From: Blastomussa wellsi | Lineage: Eukaryota > Cnidaria > Anthozoa > Scleractinia > Plerogyridae | Direction of reading: 5' to 3' | Assembly (NCBI GenBank): GCA_947652115.1 | Contig: OX393572.1 | Span: 9,436,611-9,500,610, forward strand | DNA length: 64,000 nt | Shown: piece after piece, positions 63,371-64,000 of the stretch | Layout of the letters: the number at the start of each line of letters is the position of its first letter | How positions within the stretch are numbered: the first letter of the stretch is position 1 | The notes under the pieces: generated by a model | Told to the model about the DNA's origin: nothing | Database searches by the model: none | Seen by the model: the letters and a program-made list of their open reading frames with translations, nothing else | Translations under genes and position numbers: made by a program

Positions 63371-63763
63371 ATATGGGTAAAGTGTCAATACCCAAAATAA
63401 GTCAAAATATTCCCCCTCACCGACTAAAATCAGAGTGTATTAGAACGAATGTGCCTCACACAAGGAAGAGTACAAGATAGATCTTGTGTGATTCCGTATT
63501 TGCGTACGTTAACTTCCATCTTGTAGTGTGCAGTAAAGTAACACAAACTAATCTTCTGTGCATGCGTTGGGAGCAAATCGCTTTGTTCTAGGAACTGTAA
63601 AGATAGTACCACAAGGAGGGTATGGTGTTTTCTGAAACATATATATACTTTTTGATGTTCAAGGGGCACTAGTGCAGATACCAGCGTTTTACTACGTGGT
63701 ACAGTGCACACAGGTTCCTACTAGCCCCCAACCCCCTCCGCAAGACTAATTAATTAGTTGATA
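63371..63763. other. Intronic; partial match to 13050-13135
   Basis: 63555-63655 resembles 13050-13135 (TGCATGCG, GCTTTGTTCTAG-AACT, ACATATATATACT). Nothing else is recognised. Confidence 0.4.
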
Positions 63764-63889
63764 TTAATTAATTAAACAAACATTAAAGTTTACACATTAG
63801 TGCCTTATAGCCTTAGTACCTTAGTTCCTTAGTGGTTAGAAGAGGACAGCCCACAACACATCATCCCAATAGTGCACTCTGTACTAAAA
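63764..63889. repeat. Solo terminus of the AGTGCAGAGTGCACTATTG family
   Basis: It matches the right arm of 58500-59376 (TTAATTAAACAAACATTAAA, GTTTACACATTA, ATCATCCCAATAGTGCACTC). The other arm, if present, is outside the visible pairing distance. Confidence 0.7.
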
Positions 63890-64000
63890 AATGTAATTTC
63901 TGGCAGGGCAATTTCAATACAATATTAATGTTCAATCACTTGTACTGTTTACGAAATGTTTAGGGCAAGAAAATTTGCAAGTCTACCTTTGTCAGTCATC

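Overview
The window looks like repeat-rich genomic DNA of an anthozoan cnidarian, most likely a stony coral or sea anemone. The reasons are a spliced animal gene, a tRNA-headed SINE whose head translates as the VAQWLEHPTRSRR-type peptide that I know to be abundant in hexacoral assemblies, Polinton and Crypton/DUF3504-type genes, and many foldback MITEs. The species assignment is inference. There is no bacterial gene organisation, no rRNA and no CRISPR array.

Only one host gene is recognisable. It is TRMT112, the small activator subunit of several tRNA, rRNA and protein methyltransferases, encoded on the minus strand. Three consecutive coding exons are visible at 60826-60927, 33265-33357 and 4693-4791. 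All are phase 0, have canonical splice sites, and match the human exon boundaries as I know them. Exon 1 was not found and probably lies beyond position 64000. The gene therefore spans more than 56 kb for a protein of about 125 residues, and introns of 28473 bp and 27468 bp make up almost the whole window. Nearly everything else listed is mobile DNA inside those introns.

Intron 3 (4792-33264) holds three SINE copies of two families, a truncated LINE (9480-12118) that carries one of them, two interlocked tandem MITEs (8497-9155), a relic of a protein-primed family B DNA polymerase (13790-15065), and a decayed Polinton/Maverick (about 16530-27940). The Polinton retains a DNA polymerase C-terminus, a DDE integrase with chromodomain, structural-type genes, a packaging ATPase and a fibre-like protein. 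Its integrase gene is split by a 2043-bp TIR transposon with an exact 9-bp target duplication. A second Polinton-type fragment lies at 31482-32560. Intron 2 (33358-60825) holds a DUF3504/Crypton-type recombinase relic with a SINE, a reverse-transcriptase-element C-terminus, a Tc1-like transposase fragment and about ten palindromic MITEs.

The least familiar part is 50.8-54.9 kb. It carries two small plus-strand genes (A, B) that converge on a minus-strand coiled-coil/glycine-rich hydrophobic gene (C). The block is tandemly duplicated with a 1027-bp period and followed by a longer gene D with faint rolling-circle-initiator-like motifs. Pieces of the same family also occur at 1-55 and 2306-3085, downstream of TRMT112. 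I cannot assign this family to a named transposon class.
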